DNA of 64,000 nt from contig NZ_JALJWR010000001.1 in the NCBI RefSeq assembly GCF_024169315.1, forward strand, positions 1,943,501-2,007,500, written 5' to 3'. Positions 25,385 to 48,400 of the stretch are shown here, piece after piece. The notes under the pieces are model-generated. The model searched no databases. It was not told the origin of the DNA and saw only the letters and a program-made list of their open reading frames with translations. The position numbers and the translations under genes are program-made. Each line of letters begins with the position of its first letter. Positions within the stretch are counted from its first letter, which is position 1. The DNA is from Pseudomonas migulae (GTDB lineage: Bacteria > Pseudomonadota > Gammaproteobacteria > Pseudomonadales > Pseudomonadaceae).

Positions 25385-26350
25385 TCAGCTCAAACTCTCA
25401 GTAATCAACCCCGCCAGCTGCTCCAGCATCCCCGGCACTTCCTGAACCATCTCCCCCATCCTTGCGAAGTCGTGGGTCATGCCCGCTTTCACGTCCAGCA
25501 CCACAGGCTGCCCCGCCGCACGCAATTTTTCGGCCCAGGCCAGGCCTTCGTCGAGCAACGGGTCGTATTCGGCCAGCCACAGCACGGTCGGCGTCAGGCC
25601 TTGCACGGTGTCGGCGAACAGCGGTGAAAAACGCCAGTCGCGGCGATCATCGGCGCTGCGTTGATACTGCTGGTAGAACCACTCCAGCGTGGTGGCTTCC
25701 AGCAGATAGCCTTCGGCGAAACGCGCGAGGGACGGGCGTTTTTCCACGGCATCGATCACCGGGTACAGCAACACTTGCACCCGTAGCGTCAGCGGCCAGG
25801 CTTGCGGGGCCTGGGCGATGGCGATCGACAACGAAGCCACCAGGCTGCCGCCGACGCTGTCGCCAGCCAGTGCGATGCGGTTAGCGTCCAGGCCCAGTGC
25901 ACCGGCGCCGGTGGTCGCGAGCCAGCGTGTCACGTCCTCGGCATCCTCGTAAGCGGTAGGAAAACGGTGTTCCGGAGCCAGTCGATAATCCGCCGACAGC
26001 ACCGCAAAACCACCCGCCAGCGCCAGTCGCCGGCACAGGGTGTCATGGGAATCGAGGCTGCCGACCACGTAGCCGCCACCATGGAAATACAGCAGCACCG
26101 GGCGCTCTTGAGTGCCCAGCGACGGGCGAGCGTAGAGGCGCGCGTTGAGCAGATGGCCGTCGCGGGCCGGAATGCTGACTGCGGTCACGGTCAGTGCGCC
26201 CATCGGTGCAGCATCGAGCAGCTGCGAGGTTTGTTCGAACTGCTGGCGCGCTTCGGTCGGGCTCAGCTCGTGCATGGGCAGGCTTTTGCCGGTGAGGCGG
26301 CCGAACTCGGCCAGCTCTAGAAAACCTTCGATGTCCGGGTGCAGTGCCAT
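25385..26350 (-). CDS. Alpha/beta hydrolase of the hormone-sensitive lipase (esterase) family
   Basis: A 321-residue esterase-like hydrolase. The oxyanion motif HGGGYVVG (about residues 88-95) and nucleophile motif GDSVGG (about 162-167, Ser164) identify the hormone-sensitive lipase family. The acid is in LAEYDPLLDEG (about 257-267) and the histidine in GMTHDFARM (about 290-298). It lies 92 bases downstream of the NRPS operon, but a strong terminator separates them, so it is probably not part of pyoverdine synthesis. Substrate unknown. Confidence 0.88.
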   Translation of the reverse strand: MALHPDIEGFLELAEFGRLTGKSLPMHELSPTEARQQFEQTSQLLDAAPMGALTVTAVSIPARDGHLLNARLYARPSLGTQERPVLLYFHGGGYVVGSLDSHDTLCRRLALAGGFAVLSADYRLAPEHRFPTAYEDAEDVTRWLATTGAGALGLDANRIALAGDSVGGSLVASLSIAIAQAPQAWPLTLRVQVLLYPVIDAVEKRPSLARFAEGYLLEATTLEWFYQQYQRSADDRRDWRFSPLFADTVQGLTPTVLWLAEYDPLLDEGLAWAEKLRAAGQPVVLDVKAGMTHDFARMGEMVQEVPGMLEQLAGLITESLS

Positions 26351-26360
26351 GGGCGGTCGT

Positions 26361-26423
26361 CTCCAAAAAATAAAAAGCTCGCCCTATAAACGAACCGTGA
26401 GGGCCGTTCATTAGGGCGAGCTT
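26361..26423 (-). terminator. Intrinsic terminator of the pyoverdine NRPS operon
   Basis: On the minus strand a perfect 12-bp stem AAGCTCGCCCTA/TAGGGCGAGCTT is followed by a run reading TTTTTATTTTTT. It lies about 20 bases after the stop codon of the last synthetase gene. Confidence 0.9.
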
Positions 26424-26442
26424 GTTTTGGAGCGGTAAAACC

Positions 26443-38237
<11,795 letters not shown>

Positions 38238-38241
<4 letters not shown>

Positions 38242-41200
38242 CGCGTGTGTTCCTCATCCACTTCGTCGAACAACGCTTCCAGCGCGTCTACATCGTTCTC
38301 TTTGTGTTCACTCTGCTGACGGAACTGCTCGATTTCCGCTGCCAGGCGCTCCAGTGTGTCGCCCTCGAAGAACAGCTTCAGCGGGATCGCCAGGTTCAGT
38401 TCTTCCTGAATCCGTGCACGAATCCGCGTTGCCAGCAGCGAGTGGCCGCCGAGTTCGAAGAAACTGTCGTGCACGCCGACACGCTCCACGTGCAGCGCTT
38501 CGGCCCAGATCGCCGCCAGGACTTTTTCCAGGTCGGTGCGCGGGGCAACGAAGGCACTGCGGCGGACGTCGAGGTCGAGCAAGGCCTGGCGGTTGAGTTT
38601 GCCGTTGGGCATCAGCGGGAAGCGTTCCAGTACCTGCAAGCGAGCCGGCTGCATATGCTCCGGCAGTGCTTCGGCGAGGTGACTGCGCAATTCGTTGAGG
38701 CGGATGTCGGCGGTGTCGGCCGGGGAAATCACGAAGCCCAGCAGTTGCGGGCCGGTCGGCGTTTCGCGGGCGATGACGGCGGCGTCTTCGATGCCGGGTG
38801 CGCTGCGCATGGCGGATTCGATCTCGCCCAGCTCGATGCGGAAACCGCGGATTTTCACTTGATGATCGACCCGCCCCAGATACTCCAACACACCATCGGC
38901 GCGGTAGCGTGCGAGGTCGCCGGTGCGGTACAGACGCTGACCGGCCTGCTTCGAAAACAGGTCAGGCACAAAACGCTCGGCAGTCAGCGTGGCGCGCTTC
39001 AGATAGCCGCGGGCAATGCCGGCGCCGCCGACATACAGCTCACCTTCGACGCCCACGGCCACCGGCATCAGGTCCGCGCCGAGCACGTGAATGCGCATGC
39101 CGGGAATCGGTTGGCCAATCGGGATGGTGTCGTCATCCTGACCGAGCGGCAGTTCCCACGCCGAACACCAGACCGTGCCTTCGGTCGGGCCGTATTCGTT
39201 GACCAGCGCCACCTGCGGCAACGCCTCGCGATGCCGCGCGACCAACGCGTTGCTGCACGCTTCGCCGGCCACGATCACGCAGGCCAGGGCATGGTCGCCG
39301 AGGTGTTCGAGAATCTGCGCGTGGTAGGACGGCAAGGTCAGGTAATGGGAAACCTCTTCACGCTGGATCAACGCCGCCAGCAGCGCCGGGTCCTTGTAGC
39401 TGTCTTCGTCCGGCAGGCACAGGGTCGCGCCCTGCCCCAACGCCCAGAAAACCCCGGCCACGGAGCTGTCGAACGAGAACGACGAAAGCATCAGGAACGC
39501 GCGCAACGGCTGACGATAGAACGCGCGGCGTGCGAGGGTCGAGGCCACCGCGTTGGCGTGACTGATCATCACGCCCTTGGGTTTGCCGGTGGAACCGGAG
39601 GTGTAAATGACGTAGGCCAGATTGGCAGTGTCGCCCAGCGGCGTCGGCTGCTCTTGTGACGCGGACCAGACCTCGGCATCTGCCATCAGCGAAATCATCC
39701 GCCCGCTGTGCAACGCTTCCGGGAGCGGCTGGCAGGCCAGAACCTGACGCGCGGCGGCGTCCTGCAACATGAACGCCAGACGATCGATCGGGTAGTTCGG
39801 ATCGAGCGGCAGGTAAGCGGCGCCGGCCTTGAGTGTGCCGAGCAGTGCGATGACGATTTCCAGCGAACGCTGGCCGTAGACCGCAACGATTTCATCCGGC
39901 GCCACACCTTGGGCGCGCAAGGTGTTAGCCACCTGATTGGAGCGGGTATCCAGCTCGCCATACGTCAGACGCTGGCCGTTGACGCTCACCGCGATGCGTT
40001 GCGGATGCAGGCGTGCCTGTTCGGTGAACAGGTCTTGCAGGTAGCGATGCGGCAGTGCTTGCTCGGCGGCCAGCGGGTTGAAGTCTTCGATCAAACGGGT
40101 CAGTTGCGCAGCGTTGACCTGAGTCGCCTCGCCCAGCGTCAGCTCAGGTGAGGACAGCAACTGGCGGCTGAATTCGACAAACTGCCCCAGCCATGCCGCC
40201 AGCATCGAATCGGGAACCGCGCCGGCCAGGCACGACAGCTGCAAGTGCTCACCCTGAACCCGCAGGCGCAGGACTTCCGGGTTGGCGTCATCCACTTCGA
40301 TGTTCGCCTCGGCGTCGGCCTGAAACACCAGGCCATAACGCAGCGGCGTCGCGACTTCGGCGCTCAGTTCGAACTCGTTGAGGCAGTCGAGCCAGGACAG
40401 CGATTGCTCGACGCTGGCCGCAAGCGAGGCCAGCGCTTGCGCCAGGGTCTCGTTGCGGCGGTTGTCGAAGGCCACCGGCAAACGACGGGCGAAACGCCCC
40501 AAGGTCGCTTCGGTCTGCTCGTTGCGCCCCGCCACTTCCCAGCCCATCAGCAACTTTTCCTGATTGCCGATGCGCGCCACGAACGCACTCCACAGCAACA
40601 ACGCCACGCGCTGCGCCTCGACACCCTGAGCGTCGGCCACCCGTTGCACATCGGCCAACCATGGCGCGTCGTCGAGCGTTGCATGCTGACGAGCCAAGGT
40701 CAGGTCAATGGCTTTTTCGAAAGGCAAACGATGCGCCAACGCGAACTGCTGTTGCAGGTTGCGCCAGAACGCCGCGCCTTGATGGCCGATGTCTTCTTCG
40801 CGCAGTTCTTCCTGCCACGCGGTGTAATCCAGGTACTGCAAATCTTCCTGATTGTCGGCCAGTGTTTCGCCGCGCAACAGGCTCGCCAGCTCCGCCGACA
40901 GCACCCGCAGCGACACTTCATCGAGGCTGCTGGCCGGCGCCAGCAGCGTGACGAAATGCTGACCGTCTGCGGTTTGCACGGGCGTCACCACCAACACTCG
41001 AGCCGGATCGTCCGCCAGGGTTTCACGACCACGGCTCAGGGCCTCAGCCACCGAAGACACGCTGCCCGACAACGTCACCGGCAACTCTTCGCACAGGCTT
41101 TGCACGGGCCACTTCATGCCCGGCAAACGGCGATAGACCGTGCGCAGGGTTTCATGGCGTTGACCCAGCTCATCCAGTGCAAGGCGCAATGCCTGCGCGT

Positions 41201-41336
41201 CCACAGCCTGGGCGACCGGCACGGTCAGGGCGGCGAACAAGGCCTGTCCGCCCAGCTCCTGAGCGCGCAAATAGAAGGCTTGCTGGGCCGAAGTCTGGAA
41301 AACGTCTACCGAAGGTTCGAGGGCGGTGGTGTTCAT
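38238..41336 (-). CDS. Single-module pyoverdine synthetase with inactive condensation-like interface domain and histidine-type A domain
   Basis: A 1032-residue NRPS. Residues about 10-430 resemble a condensation domain, but the catalytic HHxxxDG is replaced by a stretch reading APASSLDEVS, so it cannot condense. The A domain (about 445-920) has pocket residues D-S-A-T-I-A-E-V-W, close to histidine codes (compare D-S-E-L-T-A-E-V-C of bacitracin synthetase). A T domain follows (LGGHSLLA near 970) with an acidic C-terminal tail (DALEALFDEVDEEH). Dead C-like domains next to a stand-alone hydroxylase are known in siderophore NRPS as interface domains that recruit the hydroxylase. It starts 12 bases after the hydroxylase and overlaps the next synthetase by four. 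It occupies the place of pvdJ. Confidence 0.9.
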
Positions 41337-41347
41337 GTCGAGGGTCC

Positions 41348-42406
41348 TTATTCCTGATCCAGGTCGGCGCTTTTCTGCGCGATGGCCATGGCCGTGAGGA
41401 TTTTTCTGTAGCCAGTGAATTCGTTGCGCGCATGCACGCTGAGGATGTTGTCCAGCAGGACCACGTCGCCCTTCTCCCAGGCGAACTCGACCATCACATC
41501 GCGATAGATGCCTTGCAGGTGACGGATGACGTCGTCGGGAATGGCCGTGCCGTCACCGAAGAAGGTGTTCTGCGGCAGGTCCAGCGGGCCGAATTCACGC
41601 AGCAGGTTGTCGCGGATGCTGTCCGGCAGGGTCAGCGCGTTGAAGAAGGTGCCGTGGTTGAACCAGATGCGTTCGCCGGTCAGCGGATGGCGCACGATCG
41701 CCGGACCGTTTTGCCGGGTGCGCAGGCGGTTGCCCGACTTCCACTCGGCCTGAATGCCGATTTTGGCGCAGTAGGCTTCGACTTCTGCGCGGTCCTCGCT
41801 CTGGAACACGGTCTGCCATGGCAGCCCCATGCCGTCGCCGTAGTTGCGCACGTACATGATGCGTTTACGCTGAAACTCCTCGCGCACGGCCGGGTCGATT
41901 CGCGCGAGAATTTCCCGGGTGTCGCCGAACGGGGTTTCGCCGCCGGTGGCCGAGGGCGTATCGCAGTAGAAGTACAGGTGACGCGGGAACACCGGCGAAT
42001 ACGAGTGCTCGTTGTGCGGGAAAATTTTCTCCGCAGCCGGGTAGTCGGTGGAGCTGTAGATCTTGAACTGGCCGGTGATCTGGGTCCGTGGCGAGGCGCG
42101 GAACAGGTACTCCAAGGCACCGTCGGAAATCGCCGCCACGCAGCGGTTGAACTCGGCAATGTCGGCCACCTGGAAGCCACGGAACAGAATCACTGCGTGC
42201 TCGAGCAGCTTGCTTTCGATGAGTGCGCGATTCTCCGTCGCCCACTCCACCAGGCTCACGCCGGGCACCGCCGGGCGGCACACCAGGGGCATGCTGACGC
42301 CGTCGAACATCGGCGCAAAACTCACCAGCCGGGTCGGGTCGGTGGACAGGCTCTTGCGTGCACCGCGACCGATTTTGGGAATGGACTTGGTGGTTGAAAC
42401 AGTCAT
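41348..42406 (-). CDS. SyrP-like Fe(II)/2-oxoglutarate amino-acid beta-hydroxylase, probably for histidine
   Basis: A 352-residue TauD/SyrP-family non-haem iron dioxygenase. The metal triad is H131-x-E133 (HNEHSY) and H325 (SVHARNEF), with R334 as likely 2-oxoglutarate anchor. Relatives hydroxylate the beta carbon of a residue held on an NRPS carrier, giving beta-hydroxy-Asp or beta-hydroxy-His, which bind iron in siderophores. It sits between the NRPS ending in a condensation domain and the NRPS carrying the interface-A(His)-T, so histidine is the predicted substrate. The gap before it is 53 bases and after it 12. The alternative, aspartate, is less likely because no Asp-type A domain is present in the window. 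Confidence 0.88.
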   Translation of the reverse strand: MTVSTTKSIPKIGRGARKSLSTDPTRLVSFAPMFDGVSMPLVCRPAVPGVSLVEWATENRALIESKLLEHAVILFRGFQVADIAEFNRCVAAISDGALEYLFRASPRTQITGQFKIYSSTDYPAAEKIFPHNEHSYSPVFPRHLYFYCDTPSATGGETPFGDTREILARIDPAVREEFQRKRIMYVRNYGDGMGLPWQTVFQSEDRAEVEAYCAKIGIQAEWKSGNRLRTRQNGPAIVRHPLTGERIWFNHGTFFNALTLPDSIRDNLLREFGPLDLPQNTFFGDGTAIPDDVIRHLQGIYRDVMVEFAWEKGDVVLLDNILSVHARNEFTGYRKILTAMAIAQKSADLDQE

Positions 42407-42459
42407 AAACCCCTCCAGAAATGATGACGGCGGCGCCCGGTTGGCGCCGCCGTAATGAA

Positions 42460-45400
42460 TCAGTCCGCCGCGGTCTGCGCGGCCGGCGCGCCTCGAATCG
42501 CCGAGCGGCGCTTGATCGCCATGCGCCCGCCCAGCAACGCCTTGCGTTGTTCGTTGAGGCGCGCATCGGTGCGGCGCTGCACCTCGGTGGCCAGGTCCAG
42601 CAATTGGCTGACCGTCAACTCATCCGCGCGCAACAACGCTTGCAGCACCGCCTCGATTTGTTCGAACAGGCTTTCCAGCGTGCTCGGCAAGTACTGCCCG
42701 GCGGGTGTTTCGAAACTCAGGTGAATGTGTTCGGCCTCGTTGTAGAACGCGGCGACCATGCCGATCTCGGCGGCTTGCCGGCCCGACGGGAAATCCTCGA
42801 CCAGCAAGCCGTCCATGGACGGCAAACGACCGACGCCTTCCTGGTAGATCAACTTGATGTCGAACAACGGCGACCGCCCGGCCCGGCGCGGCAGCCGCAA
42901 CGCTTCCACCAGTCGCTCGAACGGCAGGTCCTGATGGTCCGAAGCCTCCAGAACCGCGCGGCGACAGGCTTGCAGCAATTGCCCGGCAGCCTCGTCAGCG
43001 TCCACATCCACTTGCAGCACTAACTGGTTAACGAAGAAGCCGACCATTTGTTCAAGCTCAACTTGATTTCGGTTAGCGATATCGGTGCCGATGCGCACGC
43101 GACTGACCTCGGTGCGTTGACGCAACACCAGCACGAAGCCGGCCAATAGGACCATGAACAGCGAAAATCCACGCTGTTGGGCGAAGTCGCGCAACTGCTG
43201 ACTTAACGTCGCATTCAAAGTGAAATGTTGGCTGGCGCCTTCCTGCGACTGACGCTGATCGCCATCGCCAGGCAGTTCCAGCACCGTCTGCGTTTGGCCA
43301 AGGCGCGTGACCCAATAATCGAGCTGACGTTGCAGTTCGCCACCCTGCTCCAGCCACTGGCGCTGCCATTTGGCGAAGTCGGCGTACTGCACGAGCTGTT
43401 CCGGCAACTGCGCGACGCCGCCCTGGTTGAGGGTCGGATACAACGTCACGAACTCATTGATCAGGATCCGGAACGACCAGTCATCCGCAGCGATGTGGTG
43501 CACCGTCAGCAGCAACACATGCTCCTGATCCGCGACCTGCAACACCCGCACCCGCAGCAGCGGCCCATTGCGCAGATCGAATGCTCGGGCAACTTCCTCA
43601 CGGGCCAGTTGCGCGGCTTCGACGTCCGGCGCCGGCAAATGCCGCAGGTCACTGGCGACGAAGTTCAACGGCAGTTCAGCGTGCACTCGCTGCCAGGCCT
43701 GGCCGTCTTCATCAAAGAAGGTGGTGCGTAACACGGCGTGGCGTTGCACCAGGGTTTCAAAGGTCTGCTGCAGTGCAGAGAGGTTCAGATTCCCGCGCAA
43801 CCGCAAGGCACCGGGCATGTTGTACATCGAGCTGTCGGGCTCAAGGTTCCACAGGAACCACAACCGTTGCTGGGCAAAGGACAACGGCTGGCGTTCGCCG
43901 GAGTGATCCGCCACCAAAGCCGGGCGCTCGCAGACGTGCCGCAGGCCTTGTACCTGAGCGGCGAAATCCTCCAGGCGCGGGTGTTCGAACAGGCTGCGCA
44001 AACTCACCGACAGGCCCAGGCGCTGGCGAATCTGCGAGACGATCTGCGTGGCCAGCAACGAATGACCGCCCAACTCGAAGAAGCTGTTCTCGCGATCGAC
44101 ACGGGCAACCTGCAACACCTGTTGCCAGATCTGCGCCAGCTCGATTTCCAGCTCGCCTTGCGGCGCGGTGCCGGCTACCGCTTCCCAGACTTCTGGCGCC
44201 GGCAGCGCTGCGCGGTCGAGTTTGCCGTTGCGGTTGAGCGGCAATGCACTCATCACCACCAGTTGCGCCGGCAACATGTAGTCCGGCAGGCGCTCGCCCA
44301 AGGCCTGGCGCACGGTTTCGGTGAGTTGACGCGCATCGGCGTTCGGCAGCGTCGGCACCACATAACCAATCAGTTGCTTGCCGCCGACGGTTTCGTGCAC
44401 CAGCACCGCGGCTTCGCTGATCATCGACAAGCCTTGCAGGTGCGCTTCCAGTTCACCGAGTTCGACGCGGAAACCGCGAATTTTCACCTGGTGATCGATA
44501 CGTCCCAGGTATTCCAGCGCACCGTCTTCGCGATAGCGCGCCAGGTCGCCGCTGCGGTACAAGCGTGCGCCCGGCGTGCTGGAAAACGGATCGGCGATGA
44601 AGCGTTCGGCGCTCAGCCCCGGACGCTGGTGATAGTGCTGGGCAATGCCGGCGTCACCGCCGATGCACAACTCGCCCACGCAACCGGTTGGCAGCAGATG
44701 ACCCTCGGTGTCCAGCACGTACAGCGCCCGGCCCGGCAACGCGCGGCCAATCGGCACGCCGATCTGATTGTGCGTGTCGGCCAAGGTGCACAGGTGGGTG
44801 CTGGAGACCACGGTGGCCTCGGTCGGCCCGTAGGTGTTGAGCAGACGTATGTCGCCGAGACCGGCGGCATGCCAGAGTTTCAGGCCTTCCAGCGACATGG
44901 CTTCGCCACCGACATGGACCTGACGCAGCCGACCTTTGTCGCGCTGAGGCTGCGCGGCCCATTCCTGGGCCAGCAAGTACCAATAGGCCGCTGGCAAATC
45001 CGCCAGGGTCACGCCGTGTTCGATGATCTGCCGGTACAAGGTGTCGGTGTCCCACAGCTCATCACCGCGCAACACCAGCGCCGCGCCCACGCACAGCGGC
45101 GGGTAGCACTGCTCGACAAAGCCGTCGAAGCTGAACGTGGCGAATTGCAGCACGCGGTCATCGGCGCCGAGCTGCGAATAGTCCGCCGCAATCAGGCAAA
45201 ACTCGCGCAGCGCGGCGTGGGCCAGGCACACGCCTTTCGGCCGGCCGGTGGAGCCGGAGGTGTAAATCAGGTACGCGAGGTCTTCGGCACAGGCGAGGTT
45301 GACCAGATTGGCCGTGGAATAGCCGGCCAGCGACGACGCCGTCAGCGCCAGTCGCGGCAAGCCTTCGGGCAGCGCGACATCCGCCAGCAGGTCCGGTTGT

Positions 45401-48400
45401 GCCAGCAGCAGGTCCATCCCGCTGTCTTCGATCATGTAGGCCAGGCGTTCGGCCGGGTAGTCCGGGTCCAGCGGCACATAACCGGCGCCGGACTTGAGGA
45501 TGGCCATAAGGCTGACGATCATCTGCGCATTGCGCCGTACCGACAGACCGACCCGCTGCCCCGGCGCCACACCATGCTCGCGCAGGCGATGGGCGAGCTG
45601 GTTGGCCTGGGCGTTGAGCTGTGCATAAGTCAGGCGTTCGTCGCCGACGATCACGGCCAATGCGTCCGGAGTACGTGCGGCTTGTTGCTCGAAGCGTTGA
45701 TGCGCCAGCAATGGACTGTCCAGCAGCGGCGCGGCGGGACGCGAGCCCAGCAACACCTGGGTTTTTTGCTTGGCATCCAGGAGGCTCACGGCCCCCAAAA
45801 CCTGGTGCGGCTGCGCGACGAATTGCTCCAGCACCTGCAGCAGATTCGCGCCCAGCCGCTCGATCTGCACCGCGCTGAACAGGGCCTGATCGAAACTGAA
45901 CTCCAGGCGCAGGCTGGCGCCGACTTCGATGCCGAGGGTCAGCGGGTAGCTGGTGATTTCGTGATTGCGCAGTGCGCCGAAGGTCAGGCCCGCCGGTGCG
46001 CCTTGCTTCAGCGCTTCGGCCACCGGGAAGTTTTCAAACACCAGCAGACTGTCGAACAGTGCGCTGCCCTGCTGTCCGGCCCAGCCCTGGATATCGTAGA
46101 GCGGCACATGCTCGAACTCGCGCAGGCTCAGGTTCAGGGCTTGCAGTTCATTGAGCCACTGGCTGACCGGTTGCGTGGATTGCGGGTTGGCAATGATCGG
46201 CAAGGTATTGATGAACAAGCCCAACTGTTGCTCGATGCCCGGCAGCGGCGCGGATCGCCCGGCAATCGTCGCGCCGAACGCCACGCAGGATTGACCGGTG
46301 TAGCGCCGCAACAGCAGACCCCACGCGCCCTGCAACAAGGTGTTGAGGGTGATTTTCTGCTGGCGGGCGAACTCCGCCAGATGCTGCATCGCGGCGCTTT
46401 CCAGCGTCAGGTGATGCTCGCCCATGCCGCGCCCCTCGACCGGCGTCGGCAAGGCTTGCGCCAGCAGCGTCGGTGTTTCGAGGACGGCCAGTGCCTGCTT
46501 CCAGAATTGTTCGCCCGCCGCCAGTGGCTGTTGCTGAATCCAGCCCAGGTAGTCGCGGTATTGCCCCAGCGGCTTGGCCAGTGTCTGCCCGGCGTAATGC
46601 TGAATCACTTCGCCGAGCAACTGCGCGTTGCTCCAGCCGTCCATGAGGATGTGATGACTGGTGTAGATCAGGTGCCAGGCGTCGCCGCCCTGACGCACCA
46701 GCATCAGGCGGAACAGCGGCGCGGCGCTGAGTTCGAAACCACGGCGGCGCTCTTCGGCGGCCAGCGCATCGAGGTCGATATCGGCGGCCTCGATCACCTG
46801 CAATTGCAGGTCGATCTGGCGATGAATCACCTGATGCGCAGATTCCAGCCCCAACCAATGGAAGCTGCTGCGCAGAATGTCGTGACGGTTGATCGCCGCC
46901 TGCCACGCCCGACCGAAGGCCGCCAGTTCCAGCCCCCGGATATCCAGGCGCAGTTGGTTGATGTAGGCCTCGGCCTGCGGTTCATACAAAGTGTGGAACA
47001 GCATGCCTTGCTGCATCGGCGTCAGCGGATAAATGTCCTCGATGGCCGGCGCCGCGACAGGCAGTGCATCCAGCTGCGCCTGGTTGATCCGTGCCAGCGG
47101 GAAGTCCGACGGCGTGACCTGACCGGCCGGTGTGGCACAACAATGCTCGATCAGCGCGGTGAGTTCTTCGGTGTAGGCATCGGCCAGTTGCTGGACGGTG
47201 CTGTCGGCGAACATGTCGCGGCTGAAGCCCCATTGCAGCGAGAGTTGACCGCCATAGACCTGGCTTTCCAGGATCAGCCAGTTGGCCAGCGGCGCATCGT
47301 CACCCTGAGCCTGACCGCCGCTTTCCAGCGCCGGTACAAACAGCGCATCGTCATCGAACTGGCGGTCGAACTGGCCCAGGTAGTTGAAGGTGATCCGTGG
47401 CGCCGGCAATCCTTGCAGGGACTCACGCTGGGCCGGTTCGCCGAGGTAGCGCAGCAAGCCATAACCCAGACCTTTATCGGGGATGGCGCGCAGTTGTTCC
47501 TTGATCGCCTTGATTCCGTTCGCCGTGTCGGCCCGAGGTTGCAGGCGCACCGGGAACAGGCTGGTGAACCAGCCCACGGTGCGCGTCAGGTCGAGGTCGT
47601 CGAACAGGTCTTCACGGCCATGGCCTTCGAGCTGGATCAGCGTCGAACCTTGCCCGGTCCAACGGCAAATCACCCGCGCCAGCGCTGTCAGCAACAAGTC
47701 ATTGACCTGGGTGCGATAGGCCGCCGGGGCTGTTTGCAGCAGCTGCCGCGTCAACCCGGCGTCGAGCTTCGATTCGATTTTGTGGCCGTGGCGATGCTGC
47801 AGGCTGCCCAGCGGATTTTCACACGGCAGGTCGCGGGCATCGGCGTGTTGCGCCTGCCAGTACGGCAGTTGCTGATCCAGTGTGCGGGCATGTTCTTGCA
47901 GATGACGGGCCCAGCTTTGGTAAGCGCTGGTTTTGTCGGGCAGGGTTGCCGCACTGCCGGCGGCCTGCTGGGCGTAGGCCTGCTGGAGGTCTTCGAGCAG
48001 CACCCGCCAGGACACGCCGTCCACCGCCAAATGGTGGATCGCCAGCAACAGGCGTTGCGTGCCGTCGTCGAGACTGACCAGCAATGCACGCAGCAACGGC
48101 CCATCGGCCAGATCAAGGCTGCGTTGCGCTTCGTCGCACAGGGCCGACAACGCCTCGGGCGACGACGCCTGCCGCTGCCACAATCCCGCCGTTTCGACCG
48201 GCGATCCGTGGCGCTGCTGCCATCCCTCGACACCCTGGGAGAAACGCAGGCGCAGGGCATCGTGATGGTTGATCACCGCGACCAGCGCGGCTTCCAGTGC
48301 TTCAGGATTCAGCGCCTCGCGTGGCGTCAACAACAAGGACTGGTTCCAATGCTGCGGCTGCGCGATGGCTTGTTCGAAGAAATAATGTTGCGCCGGGGTC

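Noticed and set aside
25385..26350. Esterase as last gene of the NRPS operon
   Set aside because: A strong intrinsic terminator separates it from the synthetase, and no pyoverdine step needs such an enzyme.
41348..42406. Reading the hydroxylase as an aspartate beta-hydroxylase or as taurine dioxygenase
   Set aside because: No Asp-type A domain is encoded in the window, the neighbouring A domain is His-like, and the gene is embedded in an NRPS operon, which excludes taurine metabolism.
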